The notes: generated by a model not told the origin, from the letters alone. A stretch of DNA of 64,000 nt from Nonomuraea montanisoli (GCF_013363975.1 NZ_JABWGN010000003.1:496001-560000); one strand, 5' to 3'. Counted from the stretch's first letter, positions 54,137 through 63,341 are shown. A program made the numbers and translations.

Positions 54137-55075
54137 TCAGCGGAGGTCGCCCGAAAGGCGGGAGAGGTCGTCCGCGGCGGGTCGGATGACGTCGGCGCCG
54201 AGCTCTTCCAGCAGCTCGGCCAGGCGGGCGGCGTTGCGCTGGGAGTTGTCGGCGCAGCAGTTGTTGGTGAGCACGTGCGTGGTGGCCGCCTCCTGGGACA
54301 GCGCCGCGATCCGGCCGGCCCAGTCCCGCAGCTCCTCCTCCGCGTACAGGTAGCCGAACCGCTCCTCGACGACCCGGCTCGTCCACTTGTCCGAGTGGCC
54401 GTGCAGGCGCACCACGGCCAGGTCGGAGGTCGCGGCCAGAACGGGCGGCACCGACGACGCGTGGCCCTGCGGCATGTCCACCCCCACGTACGGCAGGTCG
54501 TGGGCGGCGAGGAAGTCGAGCGTCTCGCGGCGGTGGCCGTCGTCCAGCCACGCCGCGGCGCGGAACTCGACGCAGATCCGGGCCGGCCGACAGCGGTCGC
54601 GGCACTCGAGGATGTGGCGGCGGCTCGCGCTCCCGGGCCGGAACCACGGCGGGAACTGGAACAGCACCGCCCCCAGCTTCCCCGCCTCCCGTAACGGCCG
54701 CAACGCGCCCAGGAACCGGCTCCACACCTGCTCGGCCACGTCCGGCGGCACGTCCCGCAGGTAGAGGGAGCGCCGCGGCTCGCCGAGCGCCGCCCGTAAG
54801 TCCTTGTACAGCGCGTCGGGCCGGGTGGGGTGATGGGTGAGGAGGGAGAACGCCTTGACGTTGAAGGTGAAGTCGCCGGGGGTGCGGTCCCGCCACGCCG
54901 CCGCGGTCCGCTCGGAGGGCGGGTGGTAGTAGGTGGCGTCCACCTCCACCAGGGGGAACCGGGAGGCGTAGAAACGGAGTCGGGCCTCGGGCGTTGCGGC
55001 CTCGGGGGGATACCAGCCGGAGGCGAGCAGCGACTTGTCGGTCCAGGACGCCGTACCGACGAGGATCTTGCCCAT
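54137..55075 (-). CDS. DUF72 family protein (YecE-like)
   Basis: 312 residues. ILVGTASWTDKSLLASGWYPPEAATPEARLRFYASRFPLVEVDATYY (in parts) is the family's N-terminal signature, and GKLGAVLFQFPPWF, CVEFRAAAW, YVGVDMPQ, VVRLHGHS and HVLTNNCCADNSQRNAARL follow. DUF72 is a TIM-barrel fold of unproven activity, proposed for nucleotide or sugar metabolism. It stands alone with GGTGA at the start codon. Confidence 0.87.
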   Translation of the reverse strand: MGKILVGTASWTDKSLLASGWYPPEAATPEARLRFYASRFPLVEVDATYYHPPSERTAAAWRDRTPGDFTFNVKAFSLLTHHPTRPDALYKDLRAALGEPRRSLYLRDVPPDVAEQVWSRFLGALRPLREAGKLGAVLFQFPPWFRPGSASRRHILECRDRCRPARICVEFRAAAWLDDGHRRETLDFLAAHDLPYVGVDMPQGHASSVPPVLAATSDLAVVRLHGHSDKWTSRVVEERFGYLYAEEELRDWAGRIAALSQEAATTHVLTNNCCADNSQRNAARLAELLEELGADVIRPAADDLSRLSGDLR

Positions 55076-55127
55076 GACGTCACCGTACGTGGACAGCTTC
55101 GGAGGTGCGTCAATTTCCGGTACGTGA

Positions 55128-55625
55128 TCAGTACTCGGGATTGTCCACGCACAGAGTGTCCCCGTCGAAGGTGACGGTGTCCGAGCTCACCCCGAAGAGC
55201 CCGTTCCCCGTCTCCGGCTTCTCGATGGAGAAGTTGGAGATCTCGCCGTCCTTACGGTTCCATCCGATCTTCCATCCCTGGCTCTCCAGCGAAGAGCGGG
55301 CCTTGGTGACGATGTCGGTCTCCGCCGCGTCGATCCCCGCGTCGGCATGGATCACGATCGCGCTCCGGACGCGCGTGTGCTCCGTGCCGACAGGGCCTCC
55401 GCACGGCGTGTCCTTCCCTCTGGTGAACGATGTGACCGAGGCGTCGGGCACGAGCGTCCTGATGACCGCGGTGATGTCACTGATGAGTTTCTGCCGTGAC
55501 TGCTCAGGGGTCATGGCACTGTTCTCCTGTCCAGGCGAGCAGGCGGCCAGCGAAAGCGTCAGGAAAGCGCCGGCGGCGGCCATGAGTTCCCTGCCGTGGA
55601 CCGTGTTGCGCACGCGCCGCCTCAC
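55128..55625 (-). CDS. Small lipoprotein coupled to the WXG-like gene
   Basis: 165 residues from GTG 55625, overlapping the upstream stop by 4 bp; GTG 55613 has a better-spaced GAGG and is an alternative start. The lipobox LSLAAC places the lipidated Cys at residue 29. The mature part has two conserved Cys and a beta-rich end (VTFDGDTLCVDNPEY). No named domain is recognised. Lipoproteins in this position often accompany ESX/WXG-type secreted proteins and may be their partners (inference). Confidence 0.72.
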   Translation of the reverse strand: MRRRVRNTVHGRELMAAAGAFLTLSLAACSPGQENSAMTPEQSRQKLISDITAVIRTLVPDASVTSFTRGKDTPCGGPVGTEHTRVRSAIVIHADAGIDAAETDIVTKARSSLESQGWKIGWNRKDGEISNFSIEKPETGNGLFGVSSDTVTFDGDTLCVDNPEY

Positions 55626-57030
55626 TCCCCTTTGTTCTTCGTGCCGATGTCTCCGAGATCGACGAGATTGTCGGCGCCTCGCTGGATGTCGAGCGCGACG
55701 ACCACGGGCCTGGTGACCGTGTAGACGGTGACGCCCGCTGCCGAGGCCGCCACGGTCGCCTGGGTGAACGCCTGAACCGCGGGCAGGCCGGCCGCGCGGA
55801 AGCTGTCATAGCTGCTCTCGAAGACCAGCTTCGTGCTCCCTGACACGAGGACGGCCTGCAATTCGGTGGGGGTGATGTGGTCGAGCAGGTCGTACTTGTT
55901 GACCAGCCCGACGACCCTGACGGCGGTCTCGGGGACCTCCAGGCTCTTGTCCCCGAGGACGCCCGCCAGTTCGACACCGAAGGCGACTGTCTGTTCCGGG
56001 GGCATCTGCGACAGCAGCCAGGTGGTGAGGTGGACCGCGGACTCCGCCCTGTTGCCGGCGAGAAGCCCGCCCTGCTTCGTGGCCACCTGGCGGGCCAGCT
56101 CGCCGAGTTCGGTGTCGAGTTCGGTCAGCGTGATGTCGTCGGTGATGCCGTACTTCATGAAGACGGACCTCGTCCGCCGGACAACTCCCGACCAGTCGGC
56201 GGGCGTCTTCGTGCGCCCCTCCATGATGTCTTGGATGATCGGGTCCAGTTCCGCGCTGAAGCGAGGAACCTTCTCCCCGGGGACCTGTGACTTCATCCAT
56301 GCGACGAAGATCCGTGCTTCGGCGGCGCCTGGCTGTTCCTGATCCAGAGTCGTCCGGGTGAAGGTCAGGTTCTCCGGGCGGCCGAAGAGAATCGCCTTCA
56401 GGTTGGCGAGTGAGGCGCTGTTCGGCTTGTAGTACTCGGAGTGCCCGAACGAATCACCGGCGTCGAGCCGGCTGATGTCGGCGAAGTCGGCGGGATCGTT
56501 ACCGTGTCCTTGCGTTGCCGGCCTGGCCGATCACCCGGGCGGGTGACGGGGTCCGTGCCTGCCCTCGTCAGGAGCCGGGCGAGGGTGGTTCCCGTGTCCT
56601 CCCACGTACGGCCGGCCGACGCGAGCTGCTGCTCCAGGGCGCGCATGCGTTCCGGGTCCCCGCCCACGAAACCCCGCGTGAGTCCGCTTCCCGGGCCGGT
56701 CGTGAAGCCTTCCCAGGCACCAGGGGGTGGCCCGAGGGCGGGGTGGGCGGGCGGCGGCCCCGGCACGGTGGCGGCCACCTGGTCGAACGCCTCCAGGAAC
56801 GCCCGTCGCACCGCTCCCGCCCGCCGATGCAGCTCGTCCGCCAGCCTGGCGCCCGCCTCCCCCACCAGCGCCCCGTCGCGGAGCAGCAGGAGCGCCCGGT
56901 CGGCCGCTCGGGCGTCGCGCTCGGCCAGCTCCGCGATGTGCCGCAGCACCGCCGAGCCCACCCGCTCTCCCGCCGTCGCCGTCGCCGTCGCCGTCGAGGT
57001 CACCGGTGACGGGTCCCGCCCCTGTCCCAT
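55622..57030 (-). pseudogene. WXG100-like secreted-protein gene disrupted by a frameshift
   Basis: From ATG 57030 (AGGAAG upstream) a frame codes for an Ala/Glu-rich helical region ending in GDPERMRALEQQLASAGRTWEDTG, which resembles WXG100 proteins. That frame loses protein-like character near 56530 and stops at 56398. A second frame is open from a stop at 56531-56533 to 55622, has protein-like sequence throughout (SRLDAGDSFGHSEYYKPNSA, then ITLTELDTELGEL and ITPTELQAVL duplicate motifs), yet has no ATG, GTG or TTG before 56296. A one-base deletion (or two-base insertion) between about 56505 and 56533 would explain it. It could be a true pseudogene, a sequencing error or recoding. Confidence 0.65.
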
Positions 57031-57107
57031 GCGTCGCTTCCTGTCGTTCCGCACACGACGATCATCACTGCACGCACAGGAATGATGCCAGAGAGTGACG
57101 GGCCGGG

Positions 57108-59660
57108 TCAGCTCACCGTCGTGGATTCGCATGGCGCGACCAGCCGGTGCAGCCGCCGCGCCTCCTGCACGACCCGGCTGGAACCCTTGCGGGACGCCAT
57201 GGCGGCGAGGGCCGGCAGGTCGGCTCGGGCCTTCGCGGGGCGGGCGGCCGTCGCGGCGGCGGCCATGAGGTCAGCGAGCCCGGCGCGGGGCCGCTCACCG
57301 TCCGCCGGCAGCGGGGAGGGCAGCAGCGAGGGCAGCAGGCACGCGGCCACCGCCCACACCACCTCGTGGCCGCCCGCGCGCGTGGTCTCCTCCAGGGCAG
57401 CCGCGACCCGGTTGAGCTTGAGGTAGCCCTGCGTGACCAGTTCGGCGAGGGCGGCGCCGAGGGCCTCGACCGGCGTCTCGCCGCGCGCCGCCAGCGTGAG
57501 CAGCGCGTCGGCCGTGCTGGACCGCGAGGCGGGGTCGGCGTGGCCCATGCCGTAGGCCAGCGCGTACGCGGTGGCCGTCCCCGCGGGACCGTCGCAGCGC
57601 GCGAGGTCGCACAGGACGGCCGCCACGCCGCTCTTCGCCTCCACCGCATGCGCGAGCTGCGGGAGGAGGTGGGCCGCCGCGAGCTCCCGGTGGGACGGGA
57701 GGGCCAGGGCCCACCAGTTCGGCAGGTCGGGGTAGTAGCCGGACCAGACCGTGTCCAGCCCCTCCATGGCGGGCAGGGTCAGGGCCACCCGGATGCTCTT
57801 GTGGGTCGACCAGTAGTCGGACGTGCTGAACGGCTCGCAGGACACCGCCGGGTCGGGCAGGCGGTCGCCGGACATCCAGGCGGCGCAGGCGCGGCCGGCG
57901 TCGGAGGTGAAGGTCCGGGCCCGGGCCGCGGTCGCCGCGTCCACGTCACGGGGCAGCCGGAGGAGGGCCTGCGCGAGGTCGGCGGGCAGCGCCCGCGCCC
58001 CGGACGCCTCCAGGAGGGCGAGACGGTCGAGCAGCACCTCCGGGTCCACGTGGCCGGTGCCCGAGGTCGGGGCGGCCAGCAGCACCGGATAGCCCGCCCC
58101 GCCCTCGAACACGGCGACCAGCTCGAACGCGCGGGCCCGGTACAGCCGGTCGATCGGTCCGCAGTCAGGGGACGAGCCGTTCGGCCAGTTGTCGGCGGTG
58201 ATGCCGCGGCTCTCCTCCGGGGCGGCGAAGGCGAGGAAGGCCCGGTTGAGGAGGTACTCCGCCTCGTCGTCGAGGTTCTGGCCGTAGTAGTCGCGGGACT
58301 GCTCCCACCAGGGGCGCAGCGCCTCGCGGAGCGCGTCGGGCGCGCGGTGCGACCACTCGGCGAGCCCCGCGAGGAGCCGTTCGAAGGTGTACGCGTCGTC
58401 GTGCTGCCCGCGGAACCCGGCCAGCTCGCGGGCCAGCTCCTCCGTCGAGGCGACGGGCGGCGGGAGCTGCGGGGCGGGAGGGGCCACCAGGGCCGGGGCG
58501 GCCGGCTCGTCCTCCTCGGGCAGCTCGCCGTAGGCGGCGGCGATCCGTTCGCGCAGCTCGGCCGGCAGCGTGGCCGCCGCCTCCCTGATCGCTTCGCGCC
58601 CCTCCTCCCCGGCGACCGGCGCCAGGGGCACGGCCAGCCGTACGGCCCGCTCCTGCAGCACCAGCGCCTCGTGGCCGATGATCTCGGCCAGGGCGCGCAG
58701 CGCGACGTCGGCCCGCCCGGCGGCACGGGGACCGGCCGTGGACCCCAGCCACGACAGCACGGCCCGCAGCAGCCTCGGCTCCGGCCGGAACGTCAGGGCC
58801 TCCACCGCCTCGGCGAACAGCTCCTCCTCCAGCCGTCCCGCCTCGTCCAGCGCCCGCAGCCGCGCCACGGCCGACTCGGCCACCGGGACCGGCGCGGGCG
58901 GCAGCAGGCGGACGTAGTCCTTGGCCCGCTCCGCCGTCTCGTCGAGGTCGGGGGCGAGCCAGTCGTGCAGGTTCGCGAGGACGGGCAGGCCGTTCTGCCC
59001 GTCGCGCAGGAGGCGCCCGACGACGCCGTCGAGCACGGCGCGGCGGTCCAGCAGCCCGCCCTGCACCAGCTCGCTGACGACCACGGCCTCGGCGGCCGAG
59101 AAGCCGTCGCTCAGGCCGTCGCTCTCGAAGATCCGTGGCCCCAGGACGGGCAGCAGCGGGTCCGTCGCCGCTGTCTCGGCCCGCAGCCCGTTCAGCCAGC
59201 CAGCCATGAACGCGGGGTTGTCGGGCGGCTCGGCGCCGGTCTCGCGGACGAGGGCGGCGGCCAGCTCCCAGTGGTCCAGCTCCGGCAGGCGCACCCGGGC
59301 GGCGACGCGGCGGGCCAGGTCGGCCCGCCACGGCTCCGGCCGGTCGCGCACCAGGTCGAGGATGCGGACGACGTCGCGCGGGTCCTCCCTCCGCCAGCGG
59401 AACTCGCGCCGGAACAGCCACGCGGCGACCGCCGCCGAACCACCGAGACAGCCGGCGCCCACCATGATGAGCGGACGGATGTGGTGGCGCTGCTCCCCGT
59501 CCCACCACGGCCGCCCGCTGCGGAACACCTTCCGCACGTGCTCCGTCATCTCGGCCGCCACGGCCTTGCGCTCGGCCGGGTCGAGCCCGGCCACGAGCTG
59601 GGCCGTGCGGGCGACGTCGCCGCCGCGGATGAAGGGGTACAGGTCGTTCCAGGCGGTCAT
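57108..59660 (-). CDS. DUF6493-like large helical protein
   Basis: 850 residues from ATG 59660, with GAGG upstream; longer frames extend into non-coding-like sequence. The N-terminus (MTAWNDLYPFIRGGDVARTAQLVAGLDPAERKAVAAEMTEHV in parts) and the helical repeats with late VWSGYYPDLPNWWALALPSHRELAAAHLLPQL-like stretch match the actinobacterial DUF6493 group as I know it. These proteins are of unknown function and frequently neighbour a SWIM-finger gene, which here is 4.4 kb away and on the other strand. No membrane span or catalytic motif is visible. Confidence 0.65.
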   Translation of the reverse strand: MTAWNDLYPFIRGGDVARTAQLVAGLDPAERKAVAAEMTEHVRKVFRSGRPWWDGEQRHHIRPLIMVGAGCLGGSAAVAAWLFRREFRWRREDPRDVVRILDLVRDRPEPWRADLARRVAARVRLPELDHWELAAALVRETGAEPPDNPAFMAGWLNGLRAETAATDPLLPVLGPRIFESDGLSDGFSAAEAVVVSELVQGGLLDRRAVLDGVVGRLLRDGQNGLPVLANLHDWLAPDLDETAERAKDYVRLLPPAPVPVAESAVARLRALDEAGRLEEELFAEAVEALTFRPEPRLLRAVLSWLGSTAGPRAAGRADVALRALAEIIGHEALVLQERAVRLAVPLAPVAGEEGREAIREAAATLPAELRERIAAAYGELPEEDEPAAPALVAPPAPQLPPPVASTEELARELAGFRGQHDDAYTFERLLAGLAEWSHRAPDALREALRPWWEQSRDYYGQNLDDEAEYLLNRAFLAFAAPEESRGITADNWPNGSSPDCGPIDRLYRARAFELVAVFEGGAGYPVLLAAPTSGTGHVDPEVLLDRLALLEASGARALPADLAQALLRLPRDVDAATAARARTFTSDAGRACAAWMSGDRLPDPAVSCEPFSTSDYWSTHKSIRVALTLPAMEGLDTVWSGYYPDLPNWWALALPSHRELAAAHLLPQLAHAVEAKSGVAAVLCDLARCDGPAGTATAYALAYGMGHADPASRSSTADALLTLAARGETPVEALGAALAELVTQGYLKLNRVAAALEETTRAGGHEVVWAVAACLLPSLLPSPLPADGERPRAGLADLMAAAATAARPAKARADLPALAAMASRKGSSRVVQEARRLHRLVAPCESTTVS

Positions 59661-59740
59661 GGGGGCCTCTCCAGTACGGGGGGTCACTGGATTGGCGACC
59701 TTAGCGACGCCTTCCGACAATCTTGGCCGGCCACCGGAGG

Positions 59741-60532
59741 TCAGCGGACGGCGGGGCGGGTGACGTCGTGGGCGCGGAGGTGGCCGCACATGCCCCACCG
59801 CTCCTCGGGCGGGCTCTCCATGAGGGCCGATCCCGTGAGGTGGGCGGCGTCGCCCGCCTCCAGCGCGTCCAGGACCGCTGCGGTGTGCCGCGCCTGCCCG
59901 GCCACGTTGCGCTCCCACAGCTCCCGCCAGCGCCCCACGTTCGGACGCACCAACGCCACCGCGTCGGCGTACAGCCGGCGCAGCGGCCCCAGGTCGCCGC
60001 CCCGGGCGGCCTCGGCGAGCCGCAGGAAACCCTCCACCGCCAGGTCGCGGCGCCGGGCCACCGCCCGCTCGACCTCCTCCGGTGACGCCCCGGCAGGCAG
60101 CGCGGCGGCCTCGCGATAGCGCACGGGGTCCGCCACGACCTCGGGCGGGAACGTCATGACCGCGTCACCGGCCTCCGGCAGGCCCGCGTTCTGCATCACG
60201 ACCACCACCTCCAGGCCGTCGTGGTTGACCGCCCGGTGGATCGTCCCCGGCGTGAACCACACCGTCGAGCCCGGCACCAGCTCGGTCTCGCGCGGCCCGC
60301 GCACGTCCAGGGTCTGCAACGCCCCCCGTCCGCCGACCACCACGTACGCCTCCGCCGAGGCCGTGTGCAGGTGCGGCGTCCCGCCCGCGAGGCCGTCGGC
60401 CGCGCACGCGCCGGAGTACACCGACAACCGGCTCACCGACGTGCCGCCGGGAAACGTCGTGCCGTCAGAGGAGGACGTGCCGCCGGAGGGCGTCGTGCGG
60501 TCGGAGGACGACGTGCCGCCGGGGAAGGTCAT
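59741..60532 (-). CDS. Cupin-domain protein with repeat N-terminus
   Basis: 263 residues from ATG 60532, overlapping the upstream stop (ATGA). Residues 3-34 are three copies of a 12-residue (F/P)(P/S)GGTSSSD-type repeat. The cupin (about 35-130) has GGTPHLHTASAEAYVVVGGRG and FTPGTIHRAVNHDGLEVVVV with His ligands for a metal. A helical C-terminal half of unknown role follows. Last gene of the Gfo/Idh-PmoA-cupin operon; sugar-binding or isomerase activity is possible. Confidence 0.78.
   Translation of the reverse strand: MTFPGGTSSSDRTTPSGGTSSSDGTTFPGGTSVSRLSVYSGACAADGLAGGTPHLHTASAEAYVVVGGRGALQTLDVRGPRETELVPGSTVWFTPGTIHRAVNHDGLEVVVVMQNAGLPEAGDAVMTFPPEVVADPVRYREAAALPAGASPEEVERAVARRRDLAVEGFLRLAEAARGGDLGPLRRLYADAVALVRPNVGRWRELWERNVAGQARHTAAVLDALEAGDAAHLTGSALMESPPEERWGMCGHLRAHDVTRPAVR
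60431..60526 (-). repeat. 36-bp in-frame repeats at the cupin N-terminus
   Basis: Two full and one partial 36-bp unit code for GGTSSSD(R/G)TT-type peptides just after the start codon. Recent slippage is likely. The repeat peptide probably forms a disordered tail. Confidence 0.8.
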
Positions 60533-61449
60533 GTCGCCGCTCCCCCGGCCAGCGCCGCCCTGCCCCGCTCGGCCAGCAGCGCGGTGCCCTCCTCCCCCCT
60601 GTCGCCGTCGGCCACCACGACCGCGTACCGGAAGCGCAGCGTCTCGCCGTCCGGCAGCTCCAGCTCCTCGCTGAAGAACGGCGCCGGGCACAGGCAGGCG
60701 AACTCCTCGGTGCGGGCGAACCACTGCGGCGGATGCCGCGGGTTGGCGGCGTCGTCCACCATGACGAGCGTCGAGTGCCCGCCCGTGCCGTCGTGCCGGC
60801 CGCGGAAGCCGAACCACTCGGCGCGGGTGCCGCGCAGCTCGCCGCCGCCCGCCCCGGCGGGCGACTGGATGAGGCCGCCGGTGAACGAGCGCGGGCCGCG
60901 CCAGAACAGGCCGCCGTAGCCGGCGTTCTCGCGTCCCTTGGTGGTCGGGGACCCGAAGGACAGCGTGGCGCCCGACACGTTCGTCATGGCCGTGTCGAAC
61001 ACCAGGGCCCACGTCGCGTCGTCGAGGACCGAGGCGGCCAGCGTGCGCCGCTCGTCGATGACCGGGGCGCCGGCCTGGGAGGTCCAGGCGAGGGTGTGGC
61101 CGATCTCGGCCCGGCCGCCCTCGGCCGACAGCGTGGTCATCTCCTGGTGGGTGGCGCTGCCGTTGTTGTCGAGCTGCACGTAGAAGCGGCCGTGCACGTA
61201 CGTCGGGCCGCCCCAGAAGTTGTGCTCGCCGACGTGCGGCAGCGACCAGGCGATGCCCTTGTGCCAGACGTGGTCGTGCGGCCGGAACAGCGACACGAGC
61301 TCGCCGCCGAGGGTGCGCACCGGGTGGAGGTACGGCTTGGGCGACTCCAGCACCGGCGTGCCGGGCCGGTAGACGTAGGTGAAGAGCTGGACGCCGCCCG
61401 CCGAGACGGCGACCGACCGGCCGAGGGCGTGGTCGACCTGGAGAGTCAC
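60529..61449 (-). CDS. PmoA-like (DUF6807) protein
   Basis: 306 residues from GTG 61449, overlapping the upstream stop (GTGA). The segments YRPGTPVLESPKPYLHPV, PHDHVWHKGIAWSLPHVGEHNFWGGPTYV and GLFWRGPRSF are typical of the PmoA-like family, a beta-rich fold found in sugar-catabolism operons. Its biochemical role is not established. Partner genes are a dehydrogenase and a cupin. Confidence 0.83.
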   Translation of the reverse strand: MTLQVDHALGRSVAVSAGGVQLFTYVYRPGTPVLESPKPYLHPVRTLGGELVSLFRPHDHVWHKGIAWSLPHVGEHNFWGGPTYVHGRFYVQLDNNGSATHQEMTTLSAEGGRAEIGHTLAWTSQAGAPVIDERRTLAASVLDDATWALVFDTAMTNVSGATLSFGSPTTKGRENAGYGGLFWRGPRSFTGGLIQSPAGAGGGELRGTRAEWFGFRGRHDGTGGHSTLVMVDDAANPRHPPQWFARTEEFACLCPAPFFSEELELPDGETLRFRYAVVVADGDRGEEGTALLAERGRAALAGGAAT

Positions 61450-62546
61450 TGGTTCCTCACCTTTTCCCAGGGTGTACCGGTTCCGTCCATCCGCGACGCG
61501 AACGGGTCGCCGGGCGTGATCTGTCCGCTGCGTACGCGCTCGCCGGTGAAGGCGGAGCGGTACAGGGCGGCGATGAACTCCATCGTCCGCCGGGCGTCCC
61601 CGGCCGTGACGGGCGGCGCCTCGCCCCGGTCGAGGGCGTCGAGCACCGCCGCGAACCAGCCCTGGTGGCCGCTCGGCACGGAGCTGCGCTCCCCGTTCCA
61701 CAGCGACGCGACGTCCTCGTGGCCGGGGGCCGGGGTGACGGTCCAGTCGTCGTCGGTGTAGCCGTACAGGTGCTCCACCTCGACGGTGGCGCGTTCGTAG
61801 TCGAAGCGCAGCGCGGAGGTCTGCCGCGGCGACACCACCGAGTTGACCACGGTGGCGACGGCGCCGCTGTCGAAGGTGACCAGCGCGGTCGACACGTCCT
61901 CGGTGTCGACGGCGCGGGCCCGGCGGGCGGCGACCGCGGTGACCTCGCGCCACGGCCCGAGCACGGAGAACAGCAGGTCGAACTGGTGGATGCCGTGCCC
62001 CATGGTGGGGCCGCCGCCCTCGCTCTCCCACGTGCCGCGCCAGGGCACCGCGAAGTACGCCTCGTCGCGGTACCACTGGGTGGCGCAGGTGGCGAGCAGC
62101 GGCCGGCCCAGCTCGCCCGCGTCGGCGAGGCGGCGCAGCCGCAGCGCGCCCGCGCCGAAGCGGTGCTGCAGGACGGTCGCGACGTGCGCCGTCGAGCGGG
62201 TCTCCGCCTCCACCAGCGCGTCCATCTCGGCCAGCGAGAGCGTCGGCGGCTTCTCCACCAGCACCGTCACCCCCGCCTCCAGGCACTCCAGGGCGAGCGG
62301 CGCGTGCAGCGCGGGCGGGGTGCAGAGGTGGACCAGGTCCACCTCGCCCTCGCGCAGCAGGTCGGTCAGGCTCGCGTGGACGCGGGGGATCTGCCACGTC
62401 TCCGCGAACGCCTTGGCCCGGCCGAGGTCCACGTCGACGGCGGCGGCGAGGCCCGCCCGCCCGGCCGAGGCGGCGACGGCCTCCGCGTGGGCGGTGGCGA
62501 TCCCACCGGTGCCGACGATGGCGGACCGGTAGTTCCGTTGAGACAA
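61446..62546 (-). CDS. Gfo/Idh/MocA-family dehydrogenase
   Basis: 366 residues from TTG 62546, with AGGAG 7 bp upstream; earlier starts add an atypical N-terminus. SAIVGTGGIATAHAEAV is the NAD(P) Rossmann motif, VLVEKPPTLSLAEMDAL holds the EKP lysine, and GGGPTMGHGIHQFDLL carries the catalytic-site His. Members oxidise sugars, inositols or reduced dimers. It is the first gene of the operon and has a LacI-type operator 31 bp upstream. Confidence 0.88.
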   Translation of the reverse strand: MSQRNYRSAIVGTGGIATAHAEAVAASAGRAGLAAAVDVDLGRAKAFAETWQIPRVHASLTDLLREGEVDLVHLCTPPALHAPLALECLEAGVTVLVEKPPTLSLAEMDALVEAETRSTAHVATVLQHRFGAGALRLRRLADAGELGRPLLATCATQWYRDEAYFAVPWRGTWESEGGGPTMGHGIHQFDLLFSVLGPWREVTAVAARRARAVDTEDVSTALVTFDSGAVATVVNSVVSPRQTSALRFDYERATVEVEHLYGYTDDDWTVTPAPGHEDVASLWNGERSSVPSGHQGWFAAVLDALDRGEAPPVTAGDARRTMEFIAALYRSAFTGERVRSGQITPGDPFASRMDGTGTPWEKVRNQ

Positions 62547-62576
62547 GGTGAGGCTCCTGGGGGACGGAGAGAGGTG

Positions 62577-62590
62577 GGAAAACGCTTTCC
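62577..62590. promoter_or_regulatory. LacI-type operator of the Gfo/PmoA/cupin operon
   Basis: GGAAAACGCTTTCC matches in 6 of 7 arm positions and extends to TGG and CCA on the flanks. GGAAA-x-CG-x-TTTCC is a canonical actinobacterial LacI operator core. It is 31 bp upstream of the dehydrogenase start. The LacI genes at 47.8 and 52.8 kb are candidates to bind it, the second more likely by closeness of its own site. Confidence 0.7.
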
Positions 62591-62727
62591 AAAAGTCTGC
62601 CCGGAGGGTCGCGGCAGCGTCAAGAGTCGCCAGGCCGAGGAAGAGGTACCGCACCCCTTCACCTACAAGATCTCAACAGGTATGGTCAGATCCGTTCGCG
62701 AAGAAAAGTTTCACCCCTGGAGGGACA

Positions 62728-63144
62728 GTGGGCAAGAAGCTTCAGTTGCTGGCGTTACCGGCGGCGGCCATCGCGCTGGCCACCGTGACCGCCGGCCCGG
62801 CCCAGGCCGCCGACGGCTACGACCGCTGCCACGCCGGTTACTACTGCCTGTTCTCCGGCCTAGACGGCTCGGGCGACATCGTCGAGATCAAGAGCGACAC
62901 CCCCGACCTCGGCGCGCTGAACATGGCGGACCGCGCCAAGTCCGACTGGAACCGTACGAGCTCCTACATCCACCTGTACTCCGAGGCCGACTACGGCGGC
63001 TGCTCGGCTGTGACCAGCCCCGGCGGCAAGGGCAACTTCTACAGCGCCTTCCGCGACTTCTTCGACTCCGTCCGCGTCGGCGGCCCGAACGGCCCCTCCT
63101 GCGAGGTGACGTTCTCCCGCTCGGTCACCGACTCGCACGGCTGA
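62728..63144 (+). CDS. Small secreted Cys-containing protein (inhibitor I36/crystallin-like)
   Basis: 138 residues from GTG 62728, with GGAGGG just upstream. A Sec signal (LQLLALPAAAIALATVTAGPAQA) precedes a mature domain with YYCLFSGLDGSG, a YSEADYGGCSAV Greek-key-like element and four Cys, as in peptidase inhibitor family I36 and related single-domain crystallin folds. Secreted inhibitor or wall-binding roles are known for such proteins. It is divergent from the Gfo/Idh operon. Confidence 0.75.
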   Translation: MGKKLQLLALPAAAIALATVTAGPAQAADGYDRCHAGYYCLFSGLDGSGDIVEIKSDTPDLGALNMADRAKSDWNRTSSYIHLYSEADYGGCSAVTSPGGKGNFYSAFRDFFDSVRVGGPNGPSCEVTFSRSVTDSHG

Positions 63145-63150
63145 CCCGGT

Positions 63151-63198
63151 CTCCGGTCCGGCGGCGCGCGAGGGGTCACGCGCGGCGCCGGACCGGAG
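63151..63198 (+). terminator. Strong hairpin after the secreted small protein gene
   Basis: CTCCGGTCCGGCG (63151-63163) pairs with its complement at 63186-63198, and CGCGCG (65-70) with CGCGCG (79-84) inside it, around an eight-base loop. It starts 7 bp beyond the stop of the small secreted protein gene. Confidence 0.75.
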
Positions 63199-63341
63199 CC
63201 GTTCCGGGACCCGGCGTCAGCGGGAGAAGGGACGCGTCAGTCCCAGGTCGCTCGGCCATCGGTCCTCCGGTCCGTCGCCCACGGGCCCTCTCCGCCGGAC
63301 TCCCGCGGGAAGATTCTCACCGACTGTATGCCGAAGGGCGA

